Shown here: positions 43,001 through 56,499 of the stretch, in pieces
Position numbering within the stretch: the stretch's first letter is position 1
Layout: each line of letters starts with the position of its first letter
From: Lichenostomus cassidix
Taxonomy: Eukaryota; Chordata; Aves; Passeriformes; Meliphagidae
Length of the DNA: 64,000 bases
Assembly (NCBI GenBank): GCA_008360975.2
Contig: CM039195.1
Location: forward strand, 16,049,010-16,113,009
Reading direction: 5' to 3'
Notes under the pieces: generated by a model
Database searches by the model: none
What the model was told of the DNA's origin: nothing
What the model saw: the letters and a program-made list of their open reading frames with translations, nothing else
Program-made: the position numbers and the translations under genes

Positions 43001-46000
43001 ACCGGCCCCGCAAGTGACGGGTGACGGGTGCCCGAGCCGCCTAGTGACCTGGTTGCAGAGGGGACGGCAGTGAGCAGTCGCCACTGCGGCCTCCCCGGGA
43101 CAGGAGCTCCGAGGAGGAGTGAAATCTCTGGTCTGGAGAAGGGATTCAGAAATCCATCGGTCTGGGTGGAAAGCCACGTAGGAAAACAGGTTTTTCTAAT
43201 GTTCATATAGTTTAGGAAGGTATGACCAGCATTCCCAAAAAAATACAACTGTGTAGTGCACAGATGTGCATGAACTTGACGTAGTCTAAAACTAATAGGC
43301 GGGTGAAAGAAGATTTCTTGCTGTGACTAGAGGGAAGAAAGACACCAATGGGGATTTTGAGGAGAAGCATCTGCATCGTGCTTGAGATACTAAAGATATC
43401 TGCTGCACCCATGGGATTATTGTTCCTTTGGGAACCTGGAGGAGGGCAAACATTACAGAGTGAAAGAGCAGCAGATCCATCTTCTCTCTGGTGATCAGTG
43501 ACAGGTCCTGAGGGAGCAGCATGGAGCTCTGTCATGGGAGGTTTAGGCTGAGTATTTGGAAAAGTTTATTCACCCAGAGGGTGGTCAGGCACTGGAATAG
43601 GCTCCCCAGAGCAGTGGTCACAGCACCAAGCCTGACAAAGTTCAAGCAGTGTTTTGGCAACACTCTCAAGCACATGGTAGAATACTTGGGGCTGTCCTGT
43701 GCAGAGCCCAGACTTGGACTTGATGATCCTTGTGGGTCCCTTCCAGTTAAGGACATTCTATGATCAATATAATTCCCAGAAACTCAAAACAGGATTAAAG
43801 GGTCGAAGTCAGTGGTCCTGCACCCAAATCCTGCACCCAAATCCTGCCTGGCTTTGTTGTGTGTGCCTGCCTTGCATGAATGTTTGCTGTAACAAACCTG
43901 ACTTTGTCCTACTGGTTGTTGGGATAAGTCTTGCGTAAGGTGATCGATGGCGCATAAGTGAGGGGCTGTGTTCCTCATGATGGACAGGAACCATCTAGAA
44001 GAGAAACCACAATCTTGAAGTTCTGAGTTGACCATGTCTTGCCTGTTTTTCTGTGGGCAACCTGCTCAGAACTCTCCACATGGAAAATTTCTCTTTTCTT
44101 ACAAGATGACAAGTGGCAATCTTTTCGTTGGCTCATGCTTGCATCTGTTCCCCACTTCTCTGATGATCTGCATGGGGTCTCATGGTTTAACAGGAATATT
44201 AGCTGTGCTTTGAGGGTCTGCCTTATACAGGCTTCTCTGTGGCAGCAACTGAGGGAGGCTCAAGGCCACGAGTCATCAGATCCAAACTTGTTTGTTACTG
44301 GATTTGCCCCAATGACTGGTAGTCTCCAGCCTGTGCCCCCTGCATTTCAGTTTAACTTGTTTTGGTTTTGTACTGCTATTGCATGGGGAAATGCTGGGGA
44401 CGGGGGCAGGGGATACTCATTTTAGTTTTTATCTTTGTTTCTCACCACCTAATTAGCAACAAATTTGTCTGCAAGTTGATTCAGTTTTGCCTGTGCCAGG
44501 AATTGGTAATGGATCTCCCTAGCCCATGATCTTACTTGGCCCATGATCATATTTCCTCCCTGACCCATTGAGGAAGGGGCAGTGAAGGAGGTTGGGTGCG
44601 TGTCTGGCAGCCAGGTCAGTCCATCCCAACAGCTTAAAAAGATGTCCCAGTTTTTGAAGCAGCAGGATTTTTACTTTGCTCTGAAATTTGCATCCAATTC
44701 TAGGTTTTTTGGTACATGAATTTGTGTGAATGTTGCTTTCCTAAAGTCAGGGCAAGAATGAGGACAGTTCATTGGACTGGAGTGGAGAAGTGGAGGTATG
44801 GAGACTGAGGTGTTTCAACAAATCAGGAAGAAATCTTTTTCTTCTTCTTTATTTAAACAGCATGGAAACAGTAGTACACTTAAATAATTTTTGCATGTGT
44901 CTGAGAGATTTACTTCCAGCATTTGACATCTGGTGATTCCAATGCTACCTTCTCATGACTTCTCTTCTTCATAGGAAGAAGAATTTAAATGGCTTTTACA
45001 AGAAGAGGTCCATGCTGTTTTGAGACAGCTGCAGGATATTTTGAAGGTGAGGTTAACTTTGTCTGGTTTTTGTGTTGTGGCTTTGTTTGACCTTCTGTGT
45101 AAGGAATGGTGATAGTTTTCCCCTGGAGGAAAAAATTCTTGGTACAGGCTTCACAGAAAGGTCCATCATGCATGTCGGTTCTGTCCCTAGTGCTTGCTTG
45201 CCATCTGGTCTTGAGGACTCCAAATAAAGCTGATTTCCCCAAGATTGCTCTGTTCCTGACCCTTTGCTGAGAGCTGCTTTGAAAAGGCACATGGAAGCAA
45301 CCAGGCCTATCTGCCAGGCATTTGCCTGAGATGTAAATATTTTCTGGAACAGAGAATCTGGATTTGCCTGTAACTCTGACATGTGCTGGTGGAAGCAAAC
45401 AAAGATGGCCTTTAGCTGACAGCTGCTACTTGTGCAGTAATTACTAGCATGCGCTCTCCTTGTTCAAAACCATCCTTTCCTTGACATGCCCACTCCTCTG
45501 TGGGTACCTGCCCCTTTCAGAGGCCTGATGTGTTCAGCTGAACCAGGTGGGCAGCACTTTTCTCACCTTTCTCCAGCCTGAGCATATGCTGCAGGGTCGA
45601 CTCTTTCCAAGCAGCCAGTGGGGAACTGGCTAAAGGGACTTGTGTGCACCGAGAATGCACTGTGTGTCTGCTGGGTCAGTGTTTAACAGGCCCAGCCCTT
45701 TAACGCTGTGATTTTGGGAGGTTAGGGAGTGATGGAAGAGCAAGGCCAAAAATGTGGAGGTTAGGGGCAGGTGCCAGAGGAGGTAAGAGTGCCACAGTAC
45801 TGACTCAGAACCCTAGGACTGGAGTCAGCCAGTGACAATAGACTGCAATACCTGTATATGTAGTACTCGTTTTGAAGAATTTATTATAGTTTTAACAGTG
45901 AAGTGTGTGAAGGGCAGTGAGCAGCCAGTATAACCTGGAGGGCGGTTGGGGAGGGCTGATTTTCACTCCAGACTTCCCTCATGTGTAAGTACCAGCTATG

Positions 46001-49000
46001 ATAAGGGGCCACCACCATGGTGCCGGAGGGTGTGCAGGGCTGAGCTGTCTGGTGCTGCTCCTTCTGTGGACAGCTTGAGAATCCTACTCCAGGGTGTGGG
46101 CTTTCCAAATGCCTTTTGCTATGGGTTGCATGCGCTGAGCCTTCTCCTGGGCTGCACTGGTCTTGCAGTAGGATGAAATTCAAGTGCTCTGCTTGGTGGA
46201 CTTCAGGAGGCTGGCAGAGGCAACTGCTACATATTCAGCCACCTGCTGGTGTGTTTGTTCCTGGTTCGTGGTGTGCTGGGCCCAGGCAGATGCTCCAGCA
46301 CTCACTGTATCCTCTCTTGGGCAGGAGGCCTCCCACCGCTTTGCCCTGCCCACCAGTGGCTCAGGAGGAGCTGTCAAGCAGGAGAACTTTGTACTAAGTA
46401 CATCAGGGTAAGTGGTGGTAGTCAGTGGGTCACTTTCCTCTGCAGCAAAGGGTGCAGGTCCTGGAGGATCTGTGGTGAAGGACTTTGCAGCAATCCTGGT
46501 GTGATGGGTTTTCTTTAACAGGAGATTTTGCCTTAAGGAAAACAAAGTAACTTTCATGGCAGGTGAAGGTAACAGTCTGTAGCTGTGTTCCAGGGCTGCC
46601 TGACCCAGCTTTGCCATTTCCTGCTGACACCAATAATGCAGTCACTGATTCCTGACCACATGCTTGTACTTTGCTTTGGTGCTGTAGGCAGTTTGCCAAG
46701 GGGCATTTTTCTGATTATGACACAGGGAGTCGCAGTTCCAAGACCCAAATTCTGCTCTTGGCTCAATTTCTGACACTGGCTGTGGAGAAATCCTAACCTT
46801 TGTCCTAATCTCCCTAAAATAACAATAGTAAATACCCTTCACACAGAGCAAACCGAGGCTTGTGCAGAAGGTGCTATAGACGTGCAGTTCTTCTGAAATT
46901 GATGTCCATTTTTTGATCTTCATTGTGGCCCTTGGTCTCAATAGCTGCTCTGGCAGGGGTCACAAGCTTGTCACAAAGCAGTTAACCTTAGACCTTAGGA
47001 ATGTTGCAGTGAGCATTGCAAGGAATCACGCAGTATTTCTGTACTAAGTTTGAAGGTTGTCTTCTTCAGATCTTAGTTAAACTTAATTTAGCTTCTGTTT
47101 ATTGTTGTTGTAAGGTGGATCTTGCAGTGTTGACTTAAAGAGTGTCTAATATAGTAAATTGTAAGGTATGGCCCAACCAGGTGCTTCAGTCTTCTCCTCA
47201 CACTGTTCGTTGTAGATGTGAGTCATCTCACAGGACCTTTCAAAGGGGTTTGGGGTGTGGGATTTTTATTTATTTAAGAGTGTGGGGTTTTACTTACTTG
47301 GGATCTTTTTTCTTGGATTGGGGTGTGGTTTGTAGCTTTCAACTCCTGTAGGAATCACTTCAATGTCAGTAATTAATTTATTGTCTTGTGCTTGTGCCTG
47401 CTAGAGCTGTTTGTAAAGGCAACCAGATTGTTGACAGGTGATAAATGGAATAAGAATGAGATAAGAAATAAAGGTAATGTTTTAGGCAGAGCAGTTAGGG
47501 TGGGGTGGCCCATAAAGAATATGACAGGAGTTGGCCACAGGCCAAGAACTGGGGACTTGAAACTGTGTGTAGTGTTGAGACCCTAGGCAGGAGGAACTAT
47601 TCTGGCTACAGAGGACAAGGAGGGGAGGTGTTATGTTGGCATGTGATAGGCGCCTCTTGTGACATGTGTTGCCCAGATCTTTCCTCTCATTCCAGCACAG
47701 ACCAGGTGAAAGGTGTGTTGACGCTGCAGGGAGATGCACTGTGTCAAGCTGTGAGTACTTGCCACACTTCTTGCTTTGTACTGCAAGGGGTGGGTGTCCT
47801 TGCTACCCTTTAATCACCTCAGGGAGGGAGGACACCCTGGTTATGTGTTACCATTGATCAGTGTTCTTTGTCAGTCCTCCCTAATTGGCCTAGGTGTTTC
47901 AGCAACCGTTGAAATTTGTCAAGATCCAGCATCTGACACCCCTTCCTACCACCACCTTGCAGTGGTGAGTGCTGGAGTCAACTTTCATGTGGATTGCTTG
48001 CCTTTACCACCTTTGTTGTGTAATAACAAGTTTCTTTGGGGGCCTTCTGGGCTGAGGTCATGAGTCCTGCCGGGATCCTGATTCACTCAATGCCTTTCAA
48101 CCTATTCTTTGTATTAATATCATCCTGTGGGAACACTAAGGTTCTGGCTGTGCCAGAACTGCAGAAGGCAGCTTGCCAGGATGGTCTGGAAGTATGTAGT
48201 GTGACTGCCAGCCCCCATCTTCTGCATACAGGCATTTCTTGCTCTCATGTCTTTGTTTCTTTCTTCAAGGATGTTAATCTGAAAATGCCCAGAAACAATC
48301 AGCTCCTGCATTTTTCATTCCGGGAAGACAAGCAGTGGAAATTGCAGCAGGTACTGTTGGCTCTAGATGCCCACTTATCCATAGCCTCTATGCTCTCTGA
48401 GCAATAACTTTACACCGTCAAGAGAGACTGTTATGTCCATTCCACATGAGCTACAGTGGTAAAAGCTAAGGGAGGAATCAGGTGCAGTTAAGCCATTTAA
48501 ATTAATTTGGGATGCCTGGGCTAATTTGAGACACACCAGTTGATGTGAAGGCTGTCTGCATAGCAGTCATGATCTTTTAAAGGATTTCCTGAGGTGCCTG
48601 TGCAGGACTGTCCCGTGTCACCACAGGCTAGCAGGGCAAAGAGCAGCTTCAGGGGCTTTGAGTAGCTTGCTCTCATTCTCTTACAGATGCATTTGTTTAC
48701 ACTGAGAACAAATCATTGTGCTCCTGTAACATGTCTGAGTTCTCTCAGGTAAGGAGTTAAAAGAATGCAGCTATCCAGAAACAGAATCTCTTTCCCATCA
48801 TTTTGCTGGGAGATACCTTTTTTCAGGACCTGACCTAGGGTCTGAAGACGTGGTTTTCCTCATTATTGCCACTTGTCGTGGCTGAGTATGTTGGAGGAAG
48901 ATGTGTTCCATGTGCTTCCCTGTGCCATAGCTCAGGTTTTTCTAGGTGATGAGTGCATTTGGCATTGAGTACAATTCCCAACGCCTGCTTTAGCAGTGAA

Positions 49001-52000
49001 AGCTCTACCTAGTAACTTTGTAGAAATCTAGAAAATTGTGTACTTGTGACATTAATGCCAAACTTGACTGAGTTCGTTTATACCTTGCAAGAAAGCAAGG
49101 AAGGTTTTGTGACAACGTCCAGCAATGCATCCTGTTTTGTGGCTGTTTGGTACTGCTGCCTGGTTGATAGACTTCTATCAGCTTTTATGGAAGACACCTT
49201 CCTTTATTTTCTTGCATTGTGTGTTCTGAGATTGTTCAAATATGGAGTGTGAGTGCATAAAGGACTGAGTGCAGAAGCATTTAAAGTGGATATATGGTGG
49301 TCTTTGGCCTGACTGAATTAAAAATAGCATCCCAGAGGATCATGAGTGTCTTCCCTTAATGAGTGATGTCAGCTGGAGTTTGGTTTCTCTGTACAAAGTG
49401 AAGTCATGGGTAAGAAATTGTAGTGCAGGCACATTTTTGAGGAAAACAGGTGCAGGCACATAAATTTGGAGGATGTTGATTAGAGAACAGAGCAAAATCA
49501 AGGGGGAATATGAATAAAGCAAATCATTATAATAGCAGGGTTGGTATTGCTTGGTTGGGAAATGCTGCCAGGAACAGTTTAGCTTGCTCAGAAACCTCTG
49601 GGAGATACAAAGGCTGGAGGTTTGGAGATGCCCAAGTACCTTCAGAGTCACTCTGCAGTCTGACAGTGGACTTACCATTCTCACTCTTCTCTCTGTAGCC
49701 TTCAGTGCAAGAGCTTTCTAAGAGCAAGGCTGTTCTGTGTTCCCTGAGCTCTGCATTAGAAGGAACCAGAGCCAGATCTATGCCAGGAAGGCTTCTACGA
49801 GGATGACCTGGGAGCTGTGATTGCTGGAGAGCATTGTAGATATATCAAAGTACAAATACCCCAAGACCATCTTCCAGCAGACATTTCTCATACAAGCTTC
49901 TCTGCTTAGCTCTTCCATTTGCACCCTCTGATTTACTCCTCAGGTTTTGGGGTTTTTTTCAATTTTTATGCTGCTGCCTGAAATTGAACACAGGTCAGTT
50001 TCTCCCAGGGCCATTGTCCTCTTCTGGTTTGTCCTTGCTCCCATGACAGCAAGGATACACCTATCATCCTTGCTCTGATAACTGTGTTCCTCTTGCTTGA
50101 GAGGAACTCAAGCCAGCTGCATCCTGAGTCTGGTCCGGTCCCGCACAATGGCACAGCTTCTTGATGATGGAGATTATTCTTAATCCCAACAATTTTACTT
50201 TGAAAGGGCTCTGGGATACTGCTAGAGACACAGCATTGGAAATCAGTGCTTGCTGCTCGTTGCTGTCATTGATTTTAGCTCCAATAGGATGAAATCATTG
50301 TTCATGATGCTAGAGCTGACTGCTGTATGCCATTAGCAGTGAGAATTCCTACCAAGCGGTCGTGGAGAGCACCCCCAGGATGAGAGTGCCTGATGTCACA
50401 ATATTTGTACTGACCATCTAGGTTGTAGCTGTCAGACTATTCTGCATCTCCACTCCATGAGTGAAGAACCCAGTAATGCTTCTGAGCAGCAGTGGTAGCT
50501 TTGTGTTAGAGAGTGTCTGGCATTTAGACATGGCATTAACATTTGAGAAGATACCATTCTTAAGGTCAGTGAGGTAACTGGGGAAACATTTACTTCCCAT
50601 TTACGCCATTACTTTGTAATGTGTTATTACAAAGTGTTTATTTAATAGGGTTGCATTTGTACCTTTGCAGATCCAGGATGCTAGAAACCATGTGAACCAA
50701 GCCATTTACCTGCTTATGAACAGAGATGTGAACTACCAGTTCAAAACAGGCCTGGAGGTGCTCAAGGTGAGGAGAAAGCCCCTGCTGCTTGGGCAGGAAC
50801 ATGCATTTTTCTTCTCTCCATTTGTTGTTTTAAACACAGTTAATGCACATTATTGTCTGGGTCTCTTAGTGGAAACGGACTTCACAGTTGTACCCTTACG
50901 TACCCATGTCAACAAGTGTCCATGTGACCTCGTATTTTATAATAATCTGTACCAGTTTAGCATTAGTAACTGGGCTGTACATCCTGGTGAACAGTAATCT
51001 GAGCAGTCGGTGCCCTGTTACACTGCCAGTGATAATCTGGTAGGATCTTCCTTGACGTTCTGTGGATGATGTTGTTACATAACTTACACTCCTCTGTTGA
51101 TCAGTGCTTGCTGGTGAGAGCAGCAGTGAGGCAACCATCAGCAAACAGAAGATGACAGTACTTGTGATTTGCTGAAAATTTGAAAGTGGCTTCTCTCTTG
51201 CCAGTAGTATTTGCTGGAGTCTTAATACAGAGCAGCTGTTGCATGGCAGTGAAGCCCAACTTTCTGCTTGGAAATGCTCTCTGAAGGCACCAGAATTTTG
51301 GCTTGCTTGTTGGAATCCAACACAACATCAAACATAAGAAAATGAAACACTTTTATTTTCCATATGGGCAAAGGTTGCTCATAGGAAGAAGTTAAGTAAT
51401 AAAACTACTTCCTTTTACTTTCAGGTAGAAGTAGGGGGAGATATTAGTCATAATACAAAACGCCTTCATCTTAGCAGTCATGAGCTCTACAACAGCCAAA
51501 TGTTGCTTCCCCGGTTTTTTCCGGAAGAGGCAGTCTGCCTAAATAGAGCCTTTGAACTATGGATTCTGGCAGGATTGGCCTCACAATGAGCTGGTTATTT
51601 TTTTCTACTGCCCTCACTTATAGCTGGTTATGAAGGTGGGAAGCCCAGTCAGCAGCTGTACCTGTGATATGGGAGTGGGGAGACCGAGAACACGGCTTGT
51701 CATTTTTTCCTTAATGCTTGTTCTTCTTAAGACCTGATGATGAGTTTGTTAATGCTTCTGTGGCATCAGTAATTGATCTTATGTTGCCTTGGTATTCTTA
51801 CCATGAATAGTTGTTCTCTTATCAGTCCCTGGTAGTGAGTACTCCTGACCTTTCTCGTAAGTCTCTGATGATGGTAACAGTTAAACTGCATTTATGTGGG
51901 AGCCACCCCTTCCCAATAAGTTACTGAATTTCTGGAATGGTGATGTTAGTAGTGTTTGTTGTTTAACACTTGCAGAAGGCTGTAGGATTCTACAGCACGC

Positions 52001-54735
52001 TGTCCAGAGCTGTCCAGGAATTACACTCAGCAGTGTTCTGTACGTTATCTTGTAGCTTATGGATGCTGTGATGTTGCAGCTCTCCAGAGCCCGAAATCGG
52101 CTGACCACTCCTGCGACTCTGACACTACCAGAAATTGCCTCCAGTGGCCTCACAGTAAGTATGTGGTGGTATAGATCTCTATACAGGTCCGGCAGCATGC
52201 AACAGTTTGGATACTGGGCTGCATCCCGGTGGAAGTGGGTTTCTGCAGTGTCTCCTGAGGCAGAACTGAAGCAAGTACAAATCCTGAGTGGTTTTGGCTG
52301 CTCTGTATCTTCCTGTGGGAATGCAGATTACTTAGGCATGAGGGTTCTGGTACTCTGAAAGTAAATTCTGTTCTCTGCTCAAGAGTCTTGTCCAGGGATG
52401 CCCTTCTGAACACTGCTCCATCCTCTCTTGTCACTGTCATGCACATACCATTTGATCAAGGGTAGCAAGAGCAACAACCATTGTCTGCAGCTGCTCAGTC
52501 TTTGTTTCTCTCCTAATGTTTTTTTTGCCATGGGGTAATTGTAGTGTGGCTTGGGAAAATAGAATGATTTCCTAGCATTAGAAATTATGATCCTTTCACT
52601 GACAAAGAAACTAATTTTCTTGCCAGAAAATGTTCACCCCTGCGCTGCCGCCAGACATCCTTGTGAATTTCTATATTAACCTGAACAAGCTGTGCCTCAC
52701 TGTCTACCAGCTCCATGTGCTGCAGCCCAGCACAACCAAGGTGATGCCTGCTATCTGCTGAGCTTTGTTTAGTTCCCTCTCCTTGTGTCCCACTGTGAGG
52801 AGGAGGTCGCATTGCTACCTGGTGCAGTGTTACATTCATAAGATAATGCAGAAATTACTTTAGCTGGGGCTAAGTGTCTGTGTTTAGCACTGGTTCTAAA
52901 TCTAGTTTGGGGCATGGCTGCTTAGCCCAGAACATACCAGTGCTCTGGAGTAAGCCATTTTTTTACCAAATACTTTAAATGTAGTTTGATAATTTTGTGT
53001 AATTTTGGAAGGGCATAATTACATTAATCCAGTTCACATCAAAGTAGCATCTTGGGTTTCCTGAACAGAGTTTTGATGGATACTTTTCTGCTTCACCATG
53101 GGTCAACTTGACATCCTGTAAAAACAGCATTGAACTCTTAAGCTTTATGAAATGTAGTCCTTCCATAAGGAAGATTTTCCTAAAAATCCTTATTTTGTTT
53201 TTCTTCTGGATCACCTCATCTTATTTCTGTAGTGATAAAATTTGTAGCTACATTGAGCTCAGCCACTGTGTAGAATTTCTCTCATGAAGGAGCAGGAAGG
53301 GTTCTATCAAAAGGCGTTCCATATTGATGGAGCGTCCAGGCAAATAGAGTTTGAGCGTTTCTTGATGTCAGGCTACTGAAAATGTAAACCTCAAATGTCT
53401 TTCTTCAAAGTGGTTTGTTTACTGCATCAAAATCCTAATGACCTTTTCCTTCTCTAGAACTTCAAACCTGCTGGAGGGTCTGTTTTTCACAACCCTGGGG
53501 CCATGTTGTAAGTACAGTCACTACAAGGGTAGTGTACCTGGATAACAGGTGTTGGTGTGTCTTGAGGATGAAATCCAAACAGCTGTGTGCAGTTTCCATT
53601 ATAGTATCTCTGAAGTGGAGAAGCTGGACTGAGTCACTTGCTGTGCCTGTGAATGCTATCTTGTGTCTCTTTTAATGACTTGATCCTAAAGGCCAAAAGA
53701 TATGAATTTCCAGGATTCAGCCCATCTATACAGTGCCATGAGTTTATCTAGAATTCAGAGTTTGCAACCAAAATGAGTGTTTGGTTATTGGCATTGCCAT
53801 CTGCATTTCATGCCTCTGTGCCTGTCTGGAATGAGGTGAAGTTCCTACCAGCACTCTTTAGCTTAACCCTAACTCTGTTCAGAGGTTTGCATAACTTTGT
53901 CAGATGTTGATTTAAATGTGATAGAAATCATCATAATCTCTTCTATGGGAATGTAGGACAGTTGAGTTGTGTTCTGTGCTGTTGTGTGTGAAGCTGTGCT
54001 CTTTTCCCCCCTCCAGTGAGTTTGGCAGCCAGCGGTATGAAGTCAGCCATGTCCATAAAGTGGAATGTGTTGTGCCGTGGTTAAATGATGCCCTTGTCTT
54101 CTTCACAGTTTCACTTCAGCTTTGCCAGCAACTGAAGGACAAGGTAATGGCTTTGGAGAACGGGCTTTGTTTTTAACTCTGGATTTTGAGAGGACCTCAG
54201 ATCTGATGTGATGTTATTCTGTTCAACTTGCTGAAAACAAGGAATGAGTCAGTGTTCTGGAGCCAGGGAGGCAGGCAGTACCAGACTCTGCTGGCTGGCA
54301 CTGCCTAGCAGACAGCCATAGGATAAGTATAGTGGTGTGGCAGATGTCTGCTGAGCTAGTGACTAGATGGAAAGGAGCAAGTAGGCACTTCTGTGTTCTC
54401 AGTGATGAGGTGGATGAGAGGAAATACCAGAGTGCTGGAGAGGAGCATGGAGACCTCAGCAACCTAGATTCCAATAGATCAGTGCTCAGTTCCAGCTCTG
54501 CAACTGGCCTGGCTGCCCACTTGAGCAAGTAACTGCTCCTTGAGTGACAGCAGCAGCAAACCTGCCCTTCAGTAGTGCAGTGCTGAAGTGTGTAATGCTG
54601 TGAAGCTCAGTCCTCCCTCACACATTATATGCTCCTTTTTTTTTGTCGTCCGAGGGATATAGGAACTTACCTGCTTTTCTTCTCGCTTTCCAGATCTCCG
54701 TTTTCTCCAGTTACTGGAACTACAGGCCATATTAA
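42500..54735 (+). CDS. ROGDI: ROGDI, atypical leucine-zipper protein of the RAVE/Rabconnectin-3 system
   Basis: Complete gene, 286 aa (human 287 as I recall). Exons: 42500-42541, 44975-45046, 46325-46407, 47696-47750, 48270-48350, 50671-50766, 52056-52154, 52627-52740, 53458-53507, 54017-54143 and 54694-54735 (TAA stop). All introns are GT-AG and every phase closes. Recognised segments are [92 protein letters not shown] and the end [17 protein letters not shown] is associated with regulated V-ATPase assembly through Rabconnectin-3 and is nuclear and synaptic; loss in humans causes Kohlschutter-Tonz syndrome. Heptad-like leucines occur in exons 2 and 6-7. Nothing is truncated. It lies downstream of GLYR1 in the same orientation, the relative arrangement also found in human. 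Confidence 0.98.
43440..43773 (+). mobile_element. CR1 LINE 3'-end fragment in ROGDI intron 1
   Basis: About 330 bp of a CR1 element: the C-terminal end of its ORF2 (frame from 43521, with [13 protein letters not shown]) and the 3' UTR ending in TTGTGGGTCCCTTCCAG and a degenerate ATTCTATGAT tail. Of the CR1 pieces here it is the longest and best preserved. It lies in the intron 42542-44974. Confidence 0.92.
50611..50635. repeat. 10-bp perfect inverted repeat, ROGDI intron 5
   Basis: ACTTTGTAAT and ATTACAAAGT flank the 5-nt loop GTGTT, 36 nt upstream of ROGDI exon 6. In the transcript it would form a short AU-rich stem close to the branch-point region. Confidence 0.85.
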
Positions 54736-55570
54736 TTCTGTGTGGAATGGTCTAAGCCTTTGCAGTACCTCCTGTGTCTCTTTCTGTTCTCTCATGCCAG
54801 CTGAGTCCAGGTCAGCCTGAGGAGTGCTGGAGTTCACTGCCAGATGCCCTCCACAGGGCAGAGTCAGTGTACCCAGAGACACAGCTTTAGTAGCCTTATC
54901 TGGGATTGCTGCATAAGCAGGGCACCAAGTAGTTCTGGGTAGTTGGCAGGAGCTTCCACCGGTCCCTCCCATGCATTGTGTGGCTCACACTTCCCAAGCC
55001 CCTGATGAGTTACACAGGTCTGTTAAAAGGGATGGGTCCTCTAGACCACCCTCACTAACTAGATCTGCGCATTGTGCTGTAACTAACTCCTGGACTGTGA
55101 AGTGGCTGGAAAGGGGGGAAAACAGACTAACTTAACACCCCTCTTTAAAAGGTAGGGCATGTTGCTCCACGAAGTGAAATATGTTTCTGTGATCTGGTCC
55201 AGCTGTGCTTGTGACTAACGCTGACTCCCTCCCCTGCCTGTTCTGTCCATCCCCATATTGCTGATTCCCCTTTGGGGATGCTCTTAGTTGCTGCTGTTTG
55301 AATTCTTTCCCCCCGTCCAGCATCAATGTGATAATTATTTTTTTCCTAAGCCCTAGTTGGGCCAATTGGTCTTTTCCAGGTTTAGTATCTTGTTTTCACT
55401 GCCCGCCTTTGGAGTTGCCTTGGTGTACCTTGTGCAGTCTTTCATCTTGTCATTAAGCCCAATGTGAGTACCACATTGCTACTATGATTTGCTGCCCGTG
55501 GATGCTAAAATGTGTAACTCATCTCTTTAGCCATTATTAACTGTGAAATAAAGACCCTCAGACCTGCAAT
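54736..55570 (+). other. ROGDI: ROGDI 3' UTR
   Basis: Sequence between the TAA stop and the AATAAA at 55547. No coding potential was recognised. Length of about 0.8 kb is inferred from the signal. Confidence 0.75.
55547..55552 (+). promoter_or_regulatory. Polyadenylation signal of ROGDI
   Basis: AATAAA followed by CAATGCACCTGTGGACTGTG, placing cleavage near 55570. Confidence 0.75.
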
Positions 55571-55778
55571 GCACCTGTGGACTGTGAAAGAATGAGTATC
55601 TGAGATTCTGTGCAAGTGAGTGGCTGTTCTTGGTTACGCATACTGGGTTGTCTTTTGCTTTACTGGGAGGACAGTAGTGATTTCTGGGGGCACAGCTGGG
55701 CAGCTCTTCAAAGGCTGGGCCTGTTTGCATAGCCTCATCCCAATGCTGTCTGATACTTGAATACTACCTGAAGCAGTT

Positions 55779-55810
55779 TTCCAAACATGCCTTGACAGTC
55801 ATGTTTGGAA
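55779..55810. repeat. 11-bp perfect inverted repeat downstream of ROGDI
   Basis: TTCCAAACATG (55779-55789) and CATGTTTGGAA (55800-55810) around a 10-nt loop. It lies about 230 bp past the ROGDI polyadenylation signal. Confidence 0.85.
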
Positions 55811-55931
55811 GAGGCTGCAGGCACTGAGGCTGGGTTGGCTCATGGAGCTGGCTGCAAGTGATGAGGAAGCATCACCTGTTTCCTGCTTGGCTTCAGCTAG
55901 CTATGTTCAGACTGTTTCTGGTGGCTTCCCC

Positions 55932-56194
55932 TGTCGCTGTTGAGCAGCTAGCAGAGTAATGAAGGCACCAGTTCTCAGTGGCAAGAAGGAATGACCTTTA
56001 TTGTTTTGATTTCATCACATATATAGAGTTCTCAAAAGTCACCCAGATTGGTCAGTCAGAAGCCTTCCCCCAGGCCTGATTGGCCAGGCCTGCACTGTCC
56101 AAATTCTGGGACACTGTTCCAACAACATCCAAACTTTATCTTTATTTATAAAACACAAGAAAATTTCTCATGGGAAAAACCTGTGCTAGCCACA
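55932..56194 (-). mobile_element. Short solo LTR with 6-bp target-site duplication
   Basis: Starts TGTCGCTG and ends GCTAGCCACA on the plus strand and is flanked by TTCCCC at 55926-55931 and 56195-56200. On the minus strand it has a TATA-like CTATATATG (about 56030), AATAAAGG (about 56000) and a U5 end. At 263 bp it is short. A 6-bp duplication is typical of alpha- and betaretrovirus-like elements. No internal genes. Confidence 0.75.
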
Positions 56195-56353
56195 TTCCCC
56201 TACTTTACCCAAGGTCCTACATATGTGCTGAGCTGAGGATTGCAGGCTTACTGCATTTGCTACAAAACCTCAGGGCCACTGGACAAGCTTGGTTGCCCAC
56301 TGACATCTTGGTAGTTTTCCAAGTGCTAACCAGAGCTCTGTGCTCAAAAATAA

Positions 56354-56495
56354 GAGATCACAGAATGATTGAGGTTGGAAGAGCGATCTCTGGGGTCTGT
56401 CTGGTCCAATTCCCCTCTCAAGAAGGGTCATCCAAACCTTGTCTCCCTAGGACCATGTCCAGAGGGGTTTTGAATTATTCCAAGGATGGAGACTA
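56354..56495 (-). mobile_element. CR1 LINE 3'-end fragment
   Basis: Reverse complement of the CR1 tail: ATCACAGAATGATTGAGGTT, then GTCTGGTCCAATTCCCCTCT, AGAAGGGTCATCCAAACCTT, and GGGTTTTGAATTATTCCAAG near the upstream end. This is the standard avian CR1 3' region. Confidence 0.92.
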
Positions 56496-56499
56496 GAGA

